A DNA stretch of 64,000 nt from Actinospica sp035712985 (GTDB lineage: Bacteria; Actinomycetota; Actinomycetes; Streptomycetales; Catenulisporaceae), in assembly GCA_035712985.1 (NCBI GenBank), contig DASTAE010000369.1, forward strand, positions 1 to 64,000, written 5' to 3'. Positions 1-8,999 of the stretch are shown here, in pieces (within the stretch, counting starts at the first letter, position 1; each line of letters starts with the position of its first letter). A program made the translations under genes and the position numbers. Under the pieces are notes generated by a model. It was given only the letters and a program-made list of their open reading frames with translations, was not told the DNA's origin and did not search any database.

Positions 1-621
1 ACGCAGGCGATGCTCGAGGTGGCCCGCAAGGATCCGAGCCGCCTCAGCGGCGAACTCGTCGAGCGCCTCTACGCCGTCAACACCCGCGCGATCGACCTGA
101 CCGAGGCGCTGCTCCTGCTCACCCGCGCCAATCGGCAGTCCTTCGCCCGCGAGCGCGTCGACCTCTCGCTCCTGGCGGAGGAAGCAGCCGAGACGCTGCT
201 GCCGCTCGCGGAGAAACGCGGCCTGACGCTGGAGACCTCAGGCGAGGCGGCTTGCGTCGTCGGCGAGCCCGCGCTGCTGCTGCAGCTGATCACGAACCTC
301 GTGCACAACGCGGTCGTGCACAACCTGCCCGAGCAGGGCACCGTCAGTGTCACGACCAGCGCATGCCGGGGGAGCGCGCTGCTCACTGTCGAGAACACCG
401 GAGAGACGCTCGATCCGCAGCTCGTGTCCACGCTCGCCGAACCGTTCCGGCGCGGTGCCGACCGCGTGCGCACGGCCGACCACGCGGGCGTCGGCCTCGG
501 CCTCGCGATCGTCGCGAGCATCACCGCGGCGCACGGGGGAACCCTCACCCTCGCGCCGCGCGACGGCGGAGGCCTGCGGGTCACGGTGCGCCTGCCGGCC
601 TGGGGGACAATGGACGGGTGA
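1..621 (+). CDS. Sensor histidine kinase, C-terminal part (5' end outside window)
   Basis: The frame is open from base 1, so the gene begins upstream and only about 206 residues are visible. They hold the end of a dimerisation helix and a complete GHKL ATPase domain: N-box (NLVHNAVVHN), G1 box (VENTGE), F box (EPF) and G2 box (GVGLGLAIV). This is the catalytic half of a membrane two-component kinase that would phosphorylate a response regulator, presumably encoded upstream. The phospho-accepting His and the sensor are not in the window, so the signal cannot be inferred. The stop overlaps the GTG of the next gene (GTGA), so the two are translationally coupled. Confidence 0.9.
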   Translation, partial: TQAMLEVARKDPSRLSGELVERLYAVNTRAIDLTEALLLLTRANRQSFARERVDLSLLAEEAAETLLPLAEKRGLTLETSGEAACVVGEPALLLQLITNLVHNAVVHNLPEQGTVSVTTSACRGSALLTVENTGETLDPQLVSTLAEPFRRGADRVRTADHAGVGLGLAIVASITAAHGGTLTLAPRDGGGLRVTVRLPAWGTMDG

Positions 622-1184
622 CGAGCAAACCCACGGCCGCCGAGCTGGAGGCCGCGCGGGACGTCGTGATTCCGGACGTCATCGCGCCCGATCTCAAGGT
701 GCTGTTCTGCGGGATCAACCCGGGGCTGTGGTCCGGGGCCGTCGGCCGGCACTTCGCGCGGCCGGGCAATCGGTTCTGGCCCGCGCTCCACGCCTCCGGG
801 TTCACGCCGGAGCTGTTCACCCCCGAGCGGCAGGACGAGCTGCTCGGCCTCGGACTGGGGATCAGCAACGTCGTCGCGCGCACGACGGCGCGGGCCGACG
901 AGCTCTCGGCGGACGAGTACCGGCAGGGCGCGGCCATCCTCACCGCGAAGGCGGCGAAGTACCGGCCGCGCTGGATCGCGATCGTGGGGATCACGGCCTA
1001 CCGGACGGCCTTCGGCCGCCCGAAGGCGCGGATCGGCCCGCAGGACGAGCGGATCGCCGACAGCCGGGTCTGGGCGCTGCCGAATCCGAGCGGGCTCAAC
1101 GCGCACTGGTCCGCCCCGGCGCTCGCGGCGGAGTTCGGACGGTTCCGCGAGGCCGCCGAGGCGGACCAGGTCGTCAGCCGGTAA
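618..1184 (+). CDS. mug: G/U mismatch-specific DNA glycosylase (Mug/MUG family)
   Basis: A 188-residue cytoplasmic base-excision repair enzyme of the uracil-DNA glycosylase superfamily, expected to remove uracil or ethenocytosine opposite guanine. Both family active-site motifs are present: GINPG at residues 32-36 and NPSGLNAH from residue 156. The GTG at 618 is chosen because it overlaps the kinase stop and gives the normal family length; the frame stays open upstream only because of high GC. Coupling to a sensor kinase is probably genomic economy rather than function. Confidence 0.9.
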   Translation: MTSKPTAAELEAARDVVIPDVIAPDLKVLFCGINPGLWSGAVGRHFARPGNRFWPALHASGFTPELFTPERQDELLGLGLGISNVVARTTARADELSADEYRQGAAILTAKAAKYRPRWIAIVGITAYRTAFGRPKARIGPQDERIADSRVWALPNPSGLNAHWSAPALAAEFGRFREAAEADQVVSR

Positions 1185-1190
1185 CGGGAT

Positions 1191-1976
1191 TCACCCCATC
1201 GGCTTCGGCTTGAGCAGGCAGAACACCGCTCCCCAGGGGTCGGCGATCGCGGCGTAGCGGCCGTAGGGCGCGTCCGCGGGCTCGATCGGGACGGAGCCGC
1301 CGAGGCTCCTGGCCTTGTCCGCCGCCGCGTCGGGGTCGTCGGTCGCGAACCAGGCCATCCAGTGCGCCGGAACGTGCTCGGGGAACTGGGTGCCCATGTT
1401 CTGCATGCCGCCGATGGTCCGGCCGGCCACGTTGACGGCGAAGTAGCCGTCCATGCCCTCCATCGGCTGCACGTCGATGTCGAAGGCCGCCCGGTAGAAC
1501 GCGGAGGCGCCCGGCACGTCGCGCGTGTTGCACTCGCTCCAGATCAGCGCGCCGGGCTCGTTGACGACGACGGCGCCGAAGAACTCCTTGTGCTGCCAGT
1601 ACCCGAACACGGCCCCGGTCGGGTCGGCCGCGACGCCCATCCGGCCGGCGTCGCCGACGTCCATCGGCGGGAACAGCAGGGTGCCGCCGGCCTCGGTGAT
1701 CCGGCGGGCGCTCGTCTCCGCGTCGTCGCTGGCCAGGTACGTGGTCCAGACGTGCGGCGGGGGAGGGTCGGACTCGGCCATCATCTGCGGGCCGATCCCC
1801 GCGACGGGCTTGTCCCGGACGGTCATCATCGCGTAGCCGCCGAACTCCTCCGGCCCGCGCTCACCGCCCCAGCCGAACAGGCCCTTGTAGAAGTCCATGG
1901 CCGCCTTCTGGTCCTGGGCCATCAAGTCCACCCAGCACGGCGTCCCCTGTGCGTACGGTCGCTCGACTTCACTCAT
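1191..1976 (-). CDS. VOC (glyoxalase/bleomycin-resistance) family protein, two tandem domains
   Basis: A 261-residue cytoplasmic protein made of two beta-alpha-beta-beta-beta units. The first begins at about residue 12 (CWVDLMAQD, then FYKGLFGW) and the second at about residue 140 (LIWSECNTRD, then FYRAAFD). The tandem layout and length match actinobacterial proteins of the Cfp30B/27-kDa antigen type. The substrate is unknown in that group; metal-dependent lyase, isomerase or dioxygenase chemistry is possible. It converges with mug, 6 bp away, and is divergent from the acetyltransferase at 2034. Confidence 0.85.
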   Translation of the reverse strand: MSEVERPYAQGTPCWVDLMAQDQKAAMDFYKGLFGWGGERGPEEFGGYAMMTVRDKPVAGIGPQMMAESDPPPPHVWTTYLASDDAETSARRITEAGGTLLFPPMDVGDAGRMGVAADPTGAVFGYWQHKEFFGAVVVNEPGALIWSECNTRDVPGASAFYRAAFDIDVQPMEGMDGYFAVNVAGRTIGGMQNMGTQFPEHVPAHWMAWFATDDPDAAADKARSLGGSVPIEPADAPYGRYAAIADPWGAVFCLLKPKPMG

Positions 1977-2033
1977 GTCTTCACACTCCTCCGGGGATAC
2001 GGGCTACGCAACCGTACGGATACGCTTGGCGAC

Positions 2034-2534
2034 ATGATCCGACCCGCGAAGCCCGAGGACGTCGCCGAGATCCACGCCATGGTGCGCGAGCTCGCCGAGT
2101 ACGAAAAGGCCCTTGACGAGGCCAAAGCCACCGAGCGGCAACTCCGCGACGCCCTCTTCGGCGAGAGCCCGAAGGTCTTCGCCCACATGGCCGAGGACGA
2201 CGCGGGCGACGTCGTCGGCTTCGCGCTCTGGTTCCTCAACTTCTCCACCTGGACCGGCGCGCACGGGATCTACCTCGAGGACCTCTACGTGCGGCCCCCG
2301 GCCCGCGGCGGCGGCCATGGCAAGGCCCTGCTCGCGCAGCTCGCCCGGATCTGCGTCGAGCGCGGGTACACCCGGCTCGAGTGGTCGGTCCTGGACTGGA
2401 ACGCCCCGGCCATCGCCGTCTACCGCGCGCAGGGCGCCGTGCCGATGGACGAATGGACCGTCAACCGCCTCACCGGCGACGCCCTGCGCAGACTGGCGGA
2501 TCCGGTGAGCCCGGCGACCCGGGCGCGGGCCTAG
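2034..2534 (+). CDS. GNAT family N-acetyltransferase
   Basis: A 166-residue acetyl-CoA-dependent transferase. It starts MIRPAKPEDV, typical of the fold, and has the acetyl-CoA pyrophosphate loop ARGGGHGKAL and the C-terminal element WNAPAIAVYRAQGA. The YLEDLYVRPP strand and overall spacing resemble the spermidine/diamine acetyltransferase (SSAT) branch, so a polyamine or small amine is a plausible substrate, but this is inference. The ATG at 2034 is chosen because the open frame further upstream lies antisense inside the VOC gene. Its TAG stop shares the tetranucleotide CTAG with the stop of helR on the other strand. Confidence 0.85.
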   Translation: MIRPAKPEDVAEIHAMVRELAEYEKALDEAKATERQLRDALFGESPKVFAHMAEDDAGDVVGFALWFLNFSTWTGAHGIYLEDLYVRPPARGGGHGKALLAQLARICVERGYTRLEWSVLDWNAPAIAVYRAQGAVPMDEWTVNRLTGDALRRLADPVSPATRARA

Positions 2535-4915
2535 CCGAGGCCCTCGCACATCGGCTTCGCCGGCTGCAGTATCGTGAGCTCCTTCGTCGCCCTGGTCAGC
2601 GCGACGTAGAGGTCGTTGAGCCCGCGCGCGCCGTTCGCCGAGACGGCGTCCGGGTCGACGAGGATCACCCGGTCGAACTCCAAGCCCTTGGACTGGCGTG
2701 CCGTCAGCACGACGGTGCGCTGCTCCAGGTCCGGCTCCTCGCCCGAGGCGGCCAGGGGCACCGCCTCCCGCACCGCCCGCGCCAGCTCCGCGGCGCGGCC
2801 GTCCGGCACGATCACCGCGAGCCTGCCCTCGCCGACCTCAGCGTCCTGCTCGCGTGCGACCTCGGCCAACCGCGCGGCCAGCTCGGTCGCCGCGACCGAC
2901 TCCTGACGGGGCTTCACCCCCGACTCGCGCACCGAGCGCGGCGGCTGGAGCCCGGGATCGATCCGCTCCAGCACCTCGGCCGCGAGGTCCATGATCTCGC
3001 GCGGCGTACGGTAGTTGACGGTCAGTTCCGCGGCCCGCCAGCGGTCCCCGACGAAGGGTTCGAGCATGCCGCGCCACGAGTCGGCGCCCGCCGCGTCGCC
3101 GGTCTGGGCCACGTCGCCGACCAGCGTCATCGAGCGGCTCGGGCAGCGGCGCATCAGCAGCCGCCAGGCCATCGCCGACAGCTCCTGCGCCTCGTCCACG
3201 ATGATGTGCCCGAAGGTCCACGTCCGGTCCGCGGTCGCGCGCTCGGCGATCGTGCGCAGGTCCTTCTCCTCCTGAAGGTCCGCCAGCTCCTCGGCGTTGA
3301 TGATGTCCGCCACGCTGACGATCTCCTCGCGCGAGTCCTCCTCGTCGGTGGACCGCGAGCCGACCATGATGTCCAGCACGCCCTGCGCGTACGCGATCTC
3401 CTTGCGCCGCCGCAGTTCCCGCGCCGCCCGCTCGGAGTCGAACGCGCCGAGCAGATCGGCCGCCTCGTCCAGCAGCGGCACGTCGGCCGTGGTCCACGTG
3501 CCGTCGTGCGCCTCCCGCAGCGCGGTCCGCTCCTCGGCGGTCAGCTGCGGCGCGGTCTCGTCGAGCAGGTACGGCGCCGTGAACAGCTCCGTGAGCAGCC
3601 GCTGCGGGGTCAGCTCGGGCCACATCCAGGTGAGCGCCGCCTGCACCGCGGGCTCCTGCTCCAGCGAGCGACGCAGCTCCTTGCGATCCACCGTGCGGCC
3701 CAGGCTCTCGTTGAGGTCGGCGTCCTCCCCGTCCAGGACCAGGCCGCTCTCCTGCAGGTCCTGCGCGATCGCCTCGACGACCGCCTTGGTCAGCTCGTCG
3801 AACGGGTCCCGGGTTAGCCGCTCGGCCGCCTGATCGACCAGCACGTCCATCACCGCGTCCACGAAGAACGGCCGCGCGAGGTTGTGCGGCTCCTCGGTCT
3901 CCAGCGCCTTCTGCCGCGCCCGCGCGCAGGTCTCCCGGTCGAGTTGATACGTGACGCCGTCCACGACCACGTTGAAGGGCTCGCCCTCCTCCGGCAGCCG
4001 GCGCAGCGAGGCGATCGCGGTCTCGATGACCTCGGCCATCACCATACGGCCCTTGATCTCGGCGACGCGCGGCCCGTCGATCCGCCGGGTGCTGACGCCG
4101 GGGAAGAGGTCGCCGATCGTGAGCAGGGCCGCGCTGGTCTCGCCGAGGGACGGGAGCACGTGCCCGATGTAGCGCAGGAAGGTGGGGTTCGGGCCGACGA
4201 TGAGCACGCCGCGCCGGGCCAGCCGCTCGCGATGCGTGTAGAGCAGATAGGCCGCGCGGTGCAGCGCGACGGCCGTCTTGCCCGTGCCGGGGCCGCCCTG
4301 CACGACGAGGATGCCGCGCAGCTCGTCGCGGATCACCGCGTCCTGCTCGGTCTGGATCGTCTCGACCACGTCGCGCATCCGGCCGGTGCGCGCGCCGGCC
4401 AGGGCGGCGAGCAGCGCCGCCTCGCCGACCAGTGGGGAGGCGGAGTCCGCGGCCCCGGTCTCGTCCAGCACGCCGCGGCCGAGCGCGTCGTCGTCGATGC
4501 CGGTGACGGCGCGCAGCCGGGTGTGGATGTGCCGCCGGCGCCGCACGCCCTGCGGAACGGCGCTGGTCGCGGTATAGAAGGCGCGCGAGGCCGGCGCGCG
4601 CCAGTCGATCAGCAGCGGCTCGTAGTCGTCCTCGTCGTCCAGGATCCCGATGCGCCCGATATAGCGGCGCTCTCCCGTCTCGAGATCCAGCCGGCCGAAG
4701 CAGAGCCCGTCCTCGGCCGCGTCCAACTGCACGAGCCTGTTGCCGTACTCGCGCGAGGAGATGTCCCGTTCCACCAGGTGCTGGGCGGTCCCCTCGCCCA
4801 CCCCGTTCACGCGTGCCAACTCGGTCGTCGCGCGCGCCCGCAGGCTGTCGAGGCGACCGTAGAGCATGCTCACGTACTGCTGCTCGCGGGTGACTTCGTC
4901 GGATTCGCTTGACAT
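2531..4915 (-). CDS. helR: RNA polymerase recycling motor ATPase HelD/HelR
   Basis: A 794-residue superfamily-1 helicase-like ATPase. Family members insert into the RNA polymerase channels and eject nucleic acid or rifamycin from stalled enzyme. Visible are the N-terminal helical arm (EQQYVSMLYGRLD), the HelD signature after it (YIGRIGI, LLIDWRAP), Walker A GGPGTGKT at residues 207-214, and C-terminal helicase motifs (IIVDEAQELS, LVGDVAQTGD, TVNYRTPREI, RQSKGLEFD). Start: ATG at 4915 is preferred over ATG at 4927 because GGGGAG lies just upstream of it and no ribosome site precedes 4927. The gene stands alone and converges on the GNAT gene. The leader is described separately. Confidence 0.92.
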   Translation of the reverse strand: MSSESDEVTREQQYVSMLYGRLDSLRARATTELARVNGVGEGTAQHLVERDISSREYGNRLVQLDAAEDGLCFGRLDLETGERRYIGRIGILDDEDDYEPLLIDWRAPASRAFYTATSAVPQGVRRRRHIHTRLRAVTGIDDDALGRGVLDETGAADSASPLVGEAALLAALAGARTGRMRDVVETIQTEQDAVIRDELRGILVVQGGPGTGKTAVALHRAAYLLYTHRERLARRGVLIVGPNPTFLRYIGHVLPSLGETSAALLTIGDLFPGVSTRRIDGPRVAEIKGRMVMAEVIETAIASLRRLPEEGEPFNVVVDGVTYQLDRETCARARQKALETEEPHNLARPFFVDAVMDVLVDQAAERLTRDPFDELTKAVVEAIAQDLQESGLVLDGEDADLNESLGRTVDRKELRRSLEQEPAVQAALTWMWPELTPQRLLTELFTAPYLLDETAPQLTAEERTALREAHDGTWTTADVPLLDEAADLLGAFDSERAARELRRRKEIAYAQGVLDIMVGSRSTDEEDSREEIVSVADIINAEELADLQEEKDLRTIAERATADRTWTFGHIIVDEAQELSAMAWRLLMRRCPSRSMTLVGDVAQTGDAAGADSWRGMLEPFVGDRWRAAELTVNYRTPREIMDLAAEVLERIDPGLQPPRSVRESGVKPRQESVAATELAARLAEVAREQDAEVGEGRLAVIVPDGRAAELARAVREAVPLAASGEEPDLEQRTVVLTARQSKGLEFDRVILVDPDAVSANGARGLNDLYVALTRATKELTILQPAKPMCEGLG

Positions 4916-4935
4916 CCCACTCCCCATGCGCTAGA

Positions 4936-4979
4936 TTTTGTGCCGAGCCGTTCTTTGGTTCCTTTTGTGCTGCGCAAAA
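4936..4979 (-). promoter_or_regulatory. helR leader: repeated TTTTGTGC and near-palindrome
   Basis: TTTTGTGC occurs at 4936-4943 and again at 4963-4970. The second copy is the left half of a 17-bp near-palindrome (TTTTGTGC-T-GCGCAAAA, one mismatched pair) at 4963-4979. It sits 20-65 bp upstream of the helR start in an AT-rich patch, suggesting a regulator site. No rifamycin-associated element is visible. Confidence 0.35.
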
Positions 4980-5091
4980 TACATGAGGTCTTAGCGTAGC
5001 ATACTCCCTCGTCCTAAACGCCTCCGCGGCCGAGTCGGTGAATTCCCTGCGCCGAACGGGTGCCCCCGCGTAACCCCCGGCTGTCGCTGTA

Positions 5092-5125
5092 CGGATATTC
5101 ATATCCGCGCCGCTAACTTCGCCGC
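5092..5125 (+). promoter_or_regulatory. Palindrome and leaderless-type promoter before the LPXTG protein gene
   Basis: CGGATAT at 5092-5098 and ATATCCG at 5101-5107 form a perfect 7-bp inverted repeat with a 2-bp centre. A -10-like TAACTT (5114-5119) ends 6 nt before the ATG at 5126, the spacing of leaderless actinobacterial genes, and no Shine-Dalgarno sequence is present. The palindrome would cover the -35/spacer region, as a repressor site would. Confidence 0.4.
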
Positions 5126-8100
5126 ATGAGCAGAAGTCCGCTGACGGCCGCGCTGACCCGCACGGCGCTCGGCCTGTGCGTCCTGACCGCCTCCGGAGCG
5201 GTGGCCGGCCCGGTCGCGCACGCGGGCGCCGGCGACGGGGCGCTGACCGTGCGCGTGGTGCGCAGCATCGCGGGCGACGGCGCCTACGACCCGGCCGTCG
5301 ACGTCGGCATCCCGAACGCGGCCGTGCACGTCACCGACGCCTCCGGCCACGTCGTCACCGGCACCACCGGCCCCGGCGGCACGCTCGCGGTCCAGCTCAC
5401 CGGCCTCAGCGGCGGCCGCTACCGGGTCCAGGTGACCGCGCCGAACGACAGCGCCCTGGTCCCCGCCCCCGCAGGCAGAGGCCTGTCCCCGCTCACCGAC
5501 TCCGTGGACGTCAGCGGCGGCAAGAGTGCCACCCCCGTGATGGGCCTGTGGAAGCCGGACACCTACTGCCAGTCCGACCCCACCCTCGTCTCCTGCAACC
5601 TCCAACGCGGCGACCGGACCGCGGGCCTGGGCCTCTTCGCCTTCCACGGCGACAGCGGAACCTCGACAACCGCTCCCGGGGGCCCGTACACCCAACTGAG
5701 CAAGACCGGCGATCAGGGCGCCGTCTTCGGCATCGGCACCGACCGCTCCGGCAACGTCTACGCGGGCACCTACGTCAAGCGGCACACCGAATACGGCCCC
5801 AAGGGCAACGTCAACGAGATCTACCGCTACAACGTGAACGACCCGGCCGCGGGCGTCACGCCGTTCATCCAACTCCCCGGCACACTGACGAAGCACGTCG
5901 AATTCGACATCTTCGATCCCGCGAACCGGACGCCCTACATCGACGACAACGACGTCTACGGCAAGGTCGGCGAACAAGGGCTCGGCGGCGTGGCGGTATC
6001 CGGAGACGGCAGCACGCTCTACGCCGTGGACCTCAACGACGATTCGCTCTACCGCGTCCCGCTGAACGGATCCGGCGCCGCCGTGACCCCGGGCACCGCC
6101 ACCGGCACCCCGATCCCCAGGCCCGCCGCGAACTGCAACGGCACCTGGCACCCCTTCGGCCTCGGCGTGAGCGGCGAGACGCTGTACGTGGGCGGAATCT
6201 GCGGCGCGGAGAACACCGTCAACCCCTTCACACCCTGGGGCGACCCGAGTCAGGAATACGCGTTCGTATACCGCTACTTCAACGGCGCGTTCACCGAGAT
6301 CCTCGACTTCCCGATGAACTTCCCGCGCGGCTGCGCGTACCAGTACGACGGCACCGCCCCCGGCAACTGCCGGCCGCAACCGGGCGGCGTCCTCAGCGCC
6401 GACTGGGAGGCCTGGAACGAGCGCACGCCGACCGCGGGCAAATTCGGCTTCACCAGCGCCCCGCAACCCATGTTGACCAGCATCGACGTCACCGACGACG
6501 GCGGCCTCGACCTAGGCTTCCGCGACCGCTACCCCGACATGGAGGGCTCCTACCTCCACCGCCACAACGACGGTACCGACCAGGCCATCGCGATCGGCGC
6601 CGGCGACCTGCTGCGCGCCTGCGTCAGCAACGGCACCTACCGACTGGAGAACGACGGCACCTGCGGCGGCGCCACGGGCGCGGCCCCCGGCAACGGCTTC
6701 GGCCCCGGCGGCGGCGAATTCTTCACCAGCATCGTGAGCGGCAGCGATTCCGTCGACGATCACACCGCCACCGGCGGCACCACCTACAACCTCGGCTACG
6801 ACCAGGAATGGAGCACCCGCTACACCCCCTTCGGCGCCGATCCCTGGCACAAGGGGGTGAGCCTCTACGCCGGCACCGGCTCCGCCTCGACGGGTATCGA
6901 GGTAGGCGGCTCCCAACTGGCTGCCGGCACCGACTTCGGCGACGGCAACGGCGTCGCCGACCTGGAGAAGCTCTGCGACGCGGCCCCCGTCCAGATCGGC
7001 GCCCGCGTCTGGTTCGACGCCGACCGCGACGGAATCCAGGGCCCCGCGGAACCCGGCGTGGCAGGCGTGAAGGTCACCCTCGAGAGCTCCGGCGGCACTT
7101 CTATCGCCACCACCACGACGGACGCGACCGGCGCCTACTACTTCGGCACCGCCGACGGCGTGAAGCCGAACGCCGCGTACTCGCTGAAATTCGACTACTC
7201 CGCCGCCACCGCCCTCCCCGCCGGCCTCACCCCCGCCGACGTCAGCTGGACCAGACAGAACGCCGGTACCGACCACTGCCTGAGCTCCTCCGTCACTCCC
7301 GCAGGCCTGGCAGCGGTCACGGTAGGCGCGGCAGGCGACGTAGACCACTGCATCGACGCAGGCCTGATCGGCCCGCCGAACGCGATCGGCGCCCGAGTCT
7401 GGTACGACACCCACGGCGACGGCGTCTACGAACCCGGCGACCCCGGTATCGGCGGCGTGAAGGCCACCCTGGAGAACGCGGCGGGAACGGCCGTGGCGAC
7501 CACGACCACCGACGTCCAGGGCCTCTACGACTTCCAAGGCCTGCCCGACGGCCGCTACCGCGTCTGCTTCGACCGCTCGACGCTACCCGCCCTGTACACG
7601 GACGGCACGTTCACCAAGCCGAACACCGCATCGGCCCCCAGCACCGGCACCAGCGCCGACACCGACTCCAAGCCCGACCCGTCAACCGGCTGCACCGGCT
7701 ACGTCACGGTCAACCCCCGACACGAAACCGACACCACACTCACCGCCGGCATCGTCACCCCGAAGAACGCCATCGACGACCGCGTCCGGCTCGACACCCG
7801 CCATGACGGCGCCCACGACGCGCACGACGCCGCCGACCCGGGCGTCCCCGGAATCCAGGTCCGCCTGATGAGCTCCACCGGCTACGTGGCCGGCGCCAAG
7901 ACCACCGACGCCCAAGGCGCCGCCAGCTTCACCGACCTGCCGAACGGCACGTACCGCATCTGCTTCGTGCAAGACACGTACCCGGCAGGAGACGCCATCG
8001 AATCCGGCGCCAACCCGCAGACCGGCTGCACGGTTCCCGTAACCCTCGGCCCCGGCCACCGCACCGCCACCCTGGACGCGGCCCTGACCGAGCCGGCCAC

Positions 8101-8236
8101 GTCCCAGCCCGGCCCCATCGGCATGCTGGCCAGAACGGGCCTCGACCTGCCGACCACCGGCCTACTGATGATCGGCCTGGGCTCGCTGGTCGGCGCCGCC
8201 TACCTGCTCCTGCGTCGGCGGAACGGAGAGCACTGA
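5126..8236 (+). CDS. LPXTG-anchored surface protein with SdrD-like B repeats
   Basis: A 1036-residue secreted protein. It has a signal peptide (about residues 1-33, ending VAHA), a first beta-sandwich unit (about 35-135), a long middle region (about 140-600) rich in Gly/Asp/Asn that may be a propeller-like adhesive domain, then three SdrD B-like repeats starting near residues 620, 745 and 885 (IGARVWFDADRDGIQ, IGARVWYDTHGDGVY, IDDRVRLDTRHDGAH). The last is degenerate in its Asp-rich calcium loop. The C-terminus is a sortase signal: LPTTG at 1008-1012, a hydrophobic stretch, and LRRRNGEH. It is presumably covalently attached to peptidoglycan by a sortase encoded elsewhere. A secreted-protein gene follows 1 bp downstream. 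Ligand unknown. Confidence 0.88.
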   Translation: MSRSPLTAALTRTALGLCVLTASGAVAGPVAHAGAGDGALTVRVVRSIAGDGAYDPAVDVGIPNAAVHVTDASGHVVTGTTGPGGTLAVQLTGLSGGRYRVQVTAPNDSALVPAPAGRGLSPLTDSVDVSGGKSATPVMGLWKPDTYCQSDPTLVSCNLQRGDRTAGLGLFAFHGDSGTSTTAPGGPYTQLSKTGDQGAVFGIGTDRSGNVYAGTYVKRHTEYGPKGNVNEIYRYNVNDPAAGVTPFIQLPGTLTKHVEFDIFDPANRTPYIDDNDVYGKVGEQGLGGVAVSGDGSTLYAVDLNDDSLYRVPLNGSGAAVTPGTATGTPIPRPAANCNGTWHPFGLGVSGETLYVGGICGAENTVNPFTPWGDPSQEYAFVYRYFNGAFTEILDFPMNFPRGCAYQYDGTAPGNCRPQPGGVLSADWEAWNERTPTAGKFGFTSAPQPMLTSIDVTDDGGLDLGFRDRYPDMEGSYLHRHNDGTDQAIAIGAGDLLRACVSNGTYRLENDGTCGGATGAAPGNGFGPGGGEFFTSIVSGSDSVDDHTATGGTTYNLGYDQEWSTRYTPFGADPWHKGVSLYAGTGSASTGIEVGGSQLAAGTDFGDGNGVADLEKLCDAAPVQIGARVWFDADRDGIQGPAEPGVAGVKVTLESSGGTSIATTTTDATGAYYFGTADGVKPNAAYSLKFDYSAATALPAGLTPADVSWTRQNAGTDHCLSSSVTPAGLAAVTVGAAGDVDHCIDAGLIGPPNAIGARVWYDTHGDGVYEPGDPGIGGVKATLENAAGTAVATTTTDVQGLYDFQGLPDGRYRVCFDRSTLPALYTDGTFTKPNTASAPSTGTSADTDSKPDPSTGCTGYVTVNPRHETDTTLTAGIVTPKNAIDDRVRLDTRHDGAHDAHDAADPGVPGIQVRLMSSTGYVAGAKTTDAQGAASFTDLPNGTYRICFVQDTYPAGDAIESGANPQTGCTVPVTLGPGHRTATLDAALTEPATSQPGPIGMLARTGLDLPTTGLLMIGLGSLVGAAYLLLRRRNGEH

Positions 8237-8237
8237 C

Positions 8238-8914
8238 ATGAAGAAGCGCACGCCGGCTACTGCCGCAGTCGCCGCCTCCATCGCCGCAGCCCTCTACCTC
8301 ACCACGACTTCCCCCAATCAGCCCTCTTCCATGCTGACGGCTTCCGAGGCCAACCAACTGGCCCAAGCCCGCTACGCCGACTACCGAAACGGCGTCACCG
8401 CCCTCACCGCCACCATCCCCGTAAGCGGCCAACCCTTCCGTCTATCCGGCCGCGTCGACTGGCACATCCACCTCGGCTACGCCACCCTCACCGCCCCGGC
8501 CGACGAGGGCTCCGGAAGCAGCGAGTTGCTCCAGTGGTCCCCGAACGGCCTCGCCGTACGCGGCAACTGGAAGGCCCCCTACCCACCACGCTGACAGCCG
8601 ACGGCTGGATGACCCGCCCCTGGCGACAAGGTGCCGACCTGGACACCGCGCTCCAACTCATCCTCGACCTGGGCGCCACCCACCCCGAGAATGCCGCCCA
8701 GCTGCAGCACTCGACCGCCACCATCCTCCGCCACGACACCGTGACCGGCGTCCCCGTCACCGTCTACGCCGCCACCCCGCACACCCACTACTGGATCGCC
8801 GCCGACGGCACCCTCCGCCGCTTCGAAGCCCTAGTCGACGCATCTCCTGACTGGACTCAAGTCGATCTGACTCCAGGTTCGGCGCCTGCTGTTCCGCGTA
8901 TTCCGGGGATGTAG
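8238..8914 (+). pseudogene. Secreted protein of unknown function, split by a one-base frameshift
   Basis: The first frame (8238-8594, 118 aa) starts with a signal or anchor sequence (MKKRTPATAAVAASIAAALYL) and stops after GNWKAPYPPR. The coding signal continues in the -1 frame up to the TAG at 8914, beginning around LPTTLTADGWMTRPW and including the cohesive segment VYAATPHTHYWIAADGTLRRFE. The switch falls near the C-run at about 8573-8580; one extra base there gives a single protein of about 225 aa. The gene follows the LPXTG protein by 1 bp, so they form one unit. Explanations are a real null mutation, a sequencing error or programmed slippage; I cannot separate them. I do not recognise the family. 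Confidence 0.6.
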
Positions 8915-8943
8915 GTCGCCGGCTTGGAGTTCGACGGTAGGAG

Positions 8944-8990
8944 AATCGCCGCTTCGCGACTGTATGAATAAAGCGCGCGAAGCGGCGATT
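8944..8990. terminator. Bidirectional terminator between convergent genes
   Basis: A perfect 15-bp stem (AATCGCCGCTTCGCG at 8944-8958 and its complement at 8976-8990) with a 17-nt loop. T and A tracts flank it, and it lies exactly between the convergent ends at 8914 and 9000, so it can serve both strands. Confidence 0.85.
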
Positions 8991-8999
8991 TTCCTAGTG

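Noticed and set aside
4916..5125. Rifamycin-associated element upstream of helR
   Set aside because: I looked for the conserved GC-rich 19-bp palindrome and did not see it in this gap.
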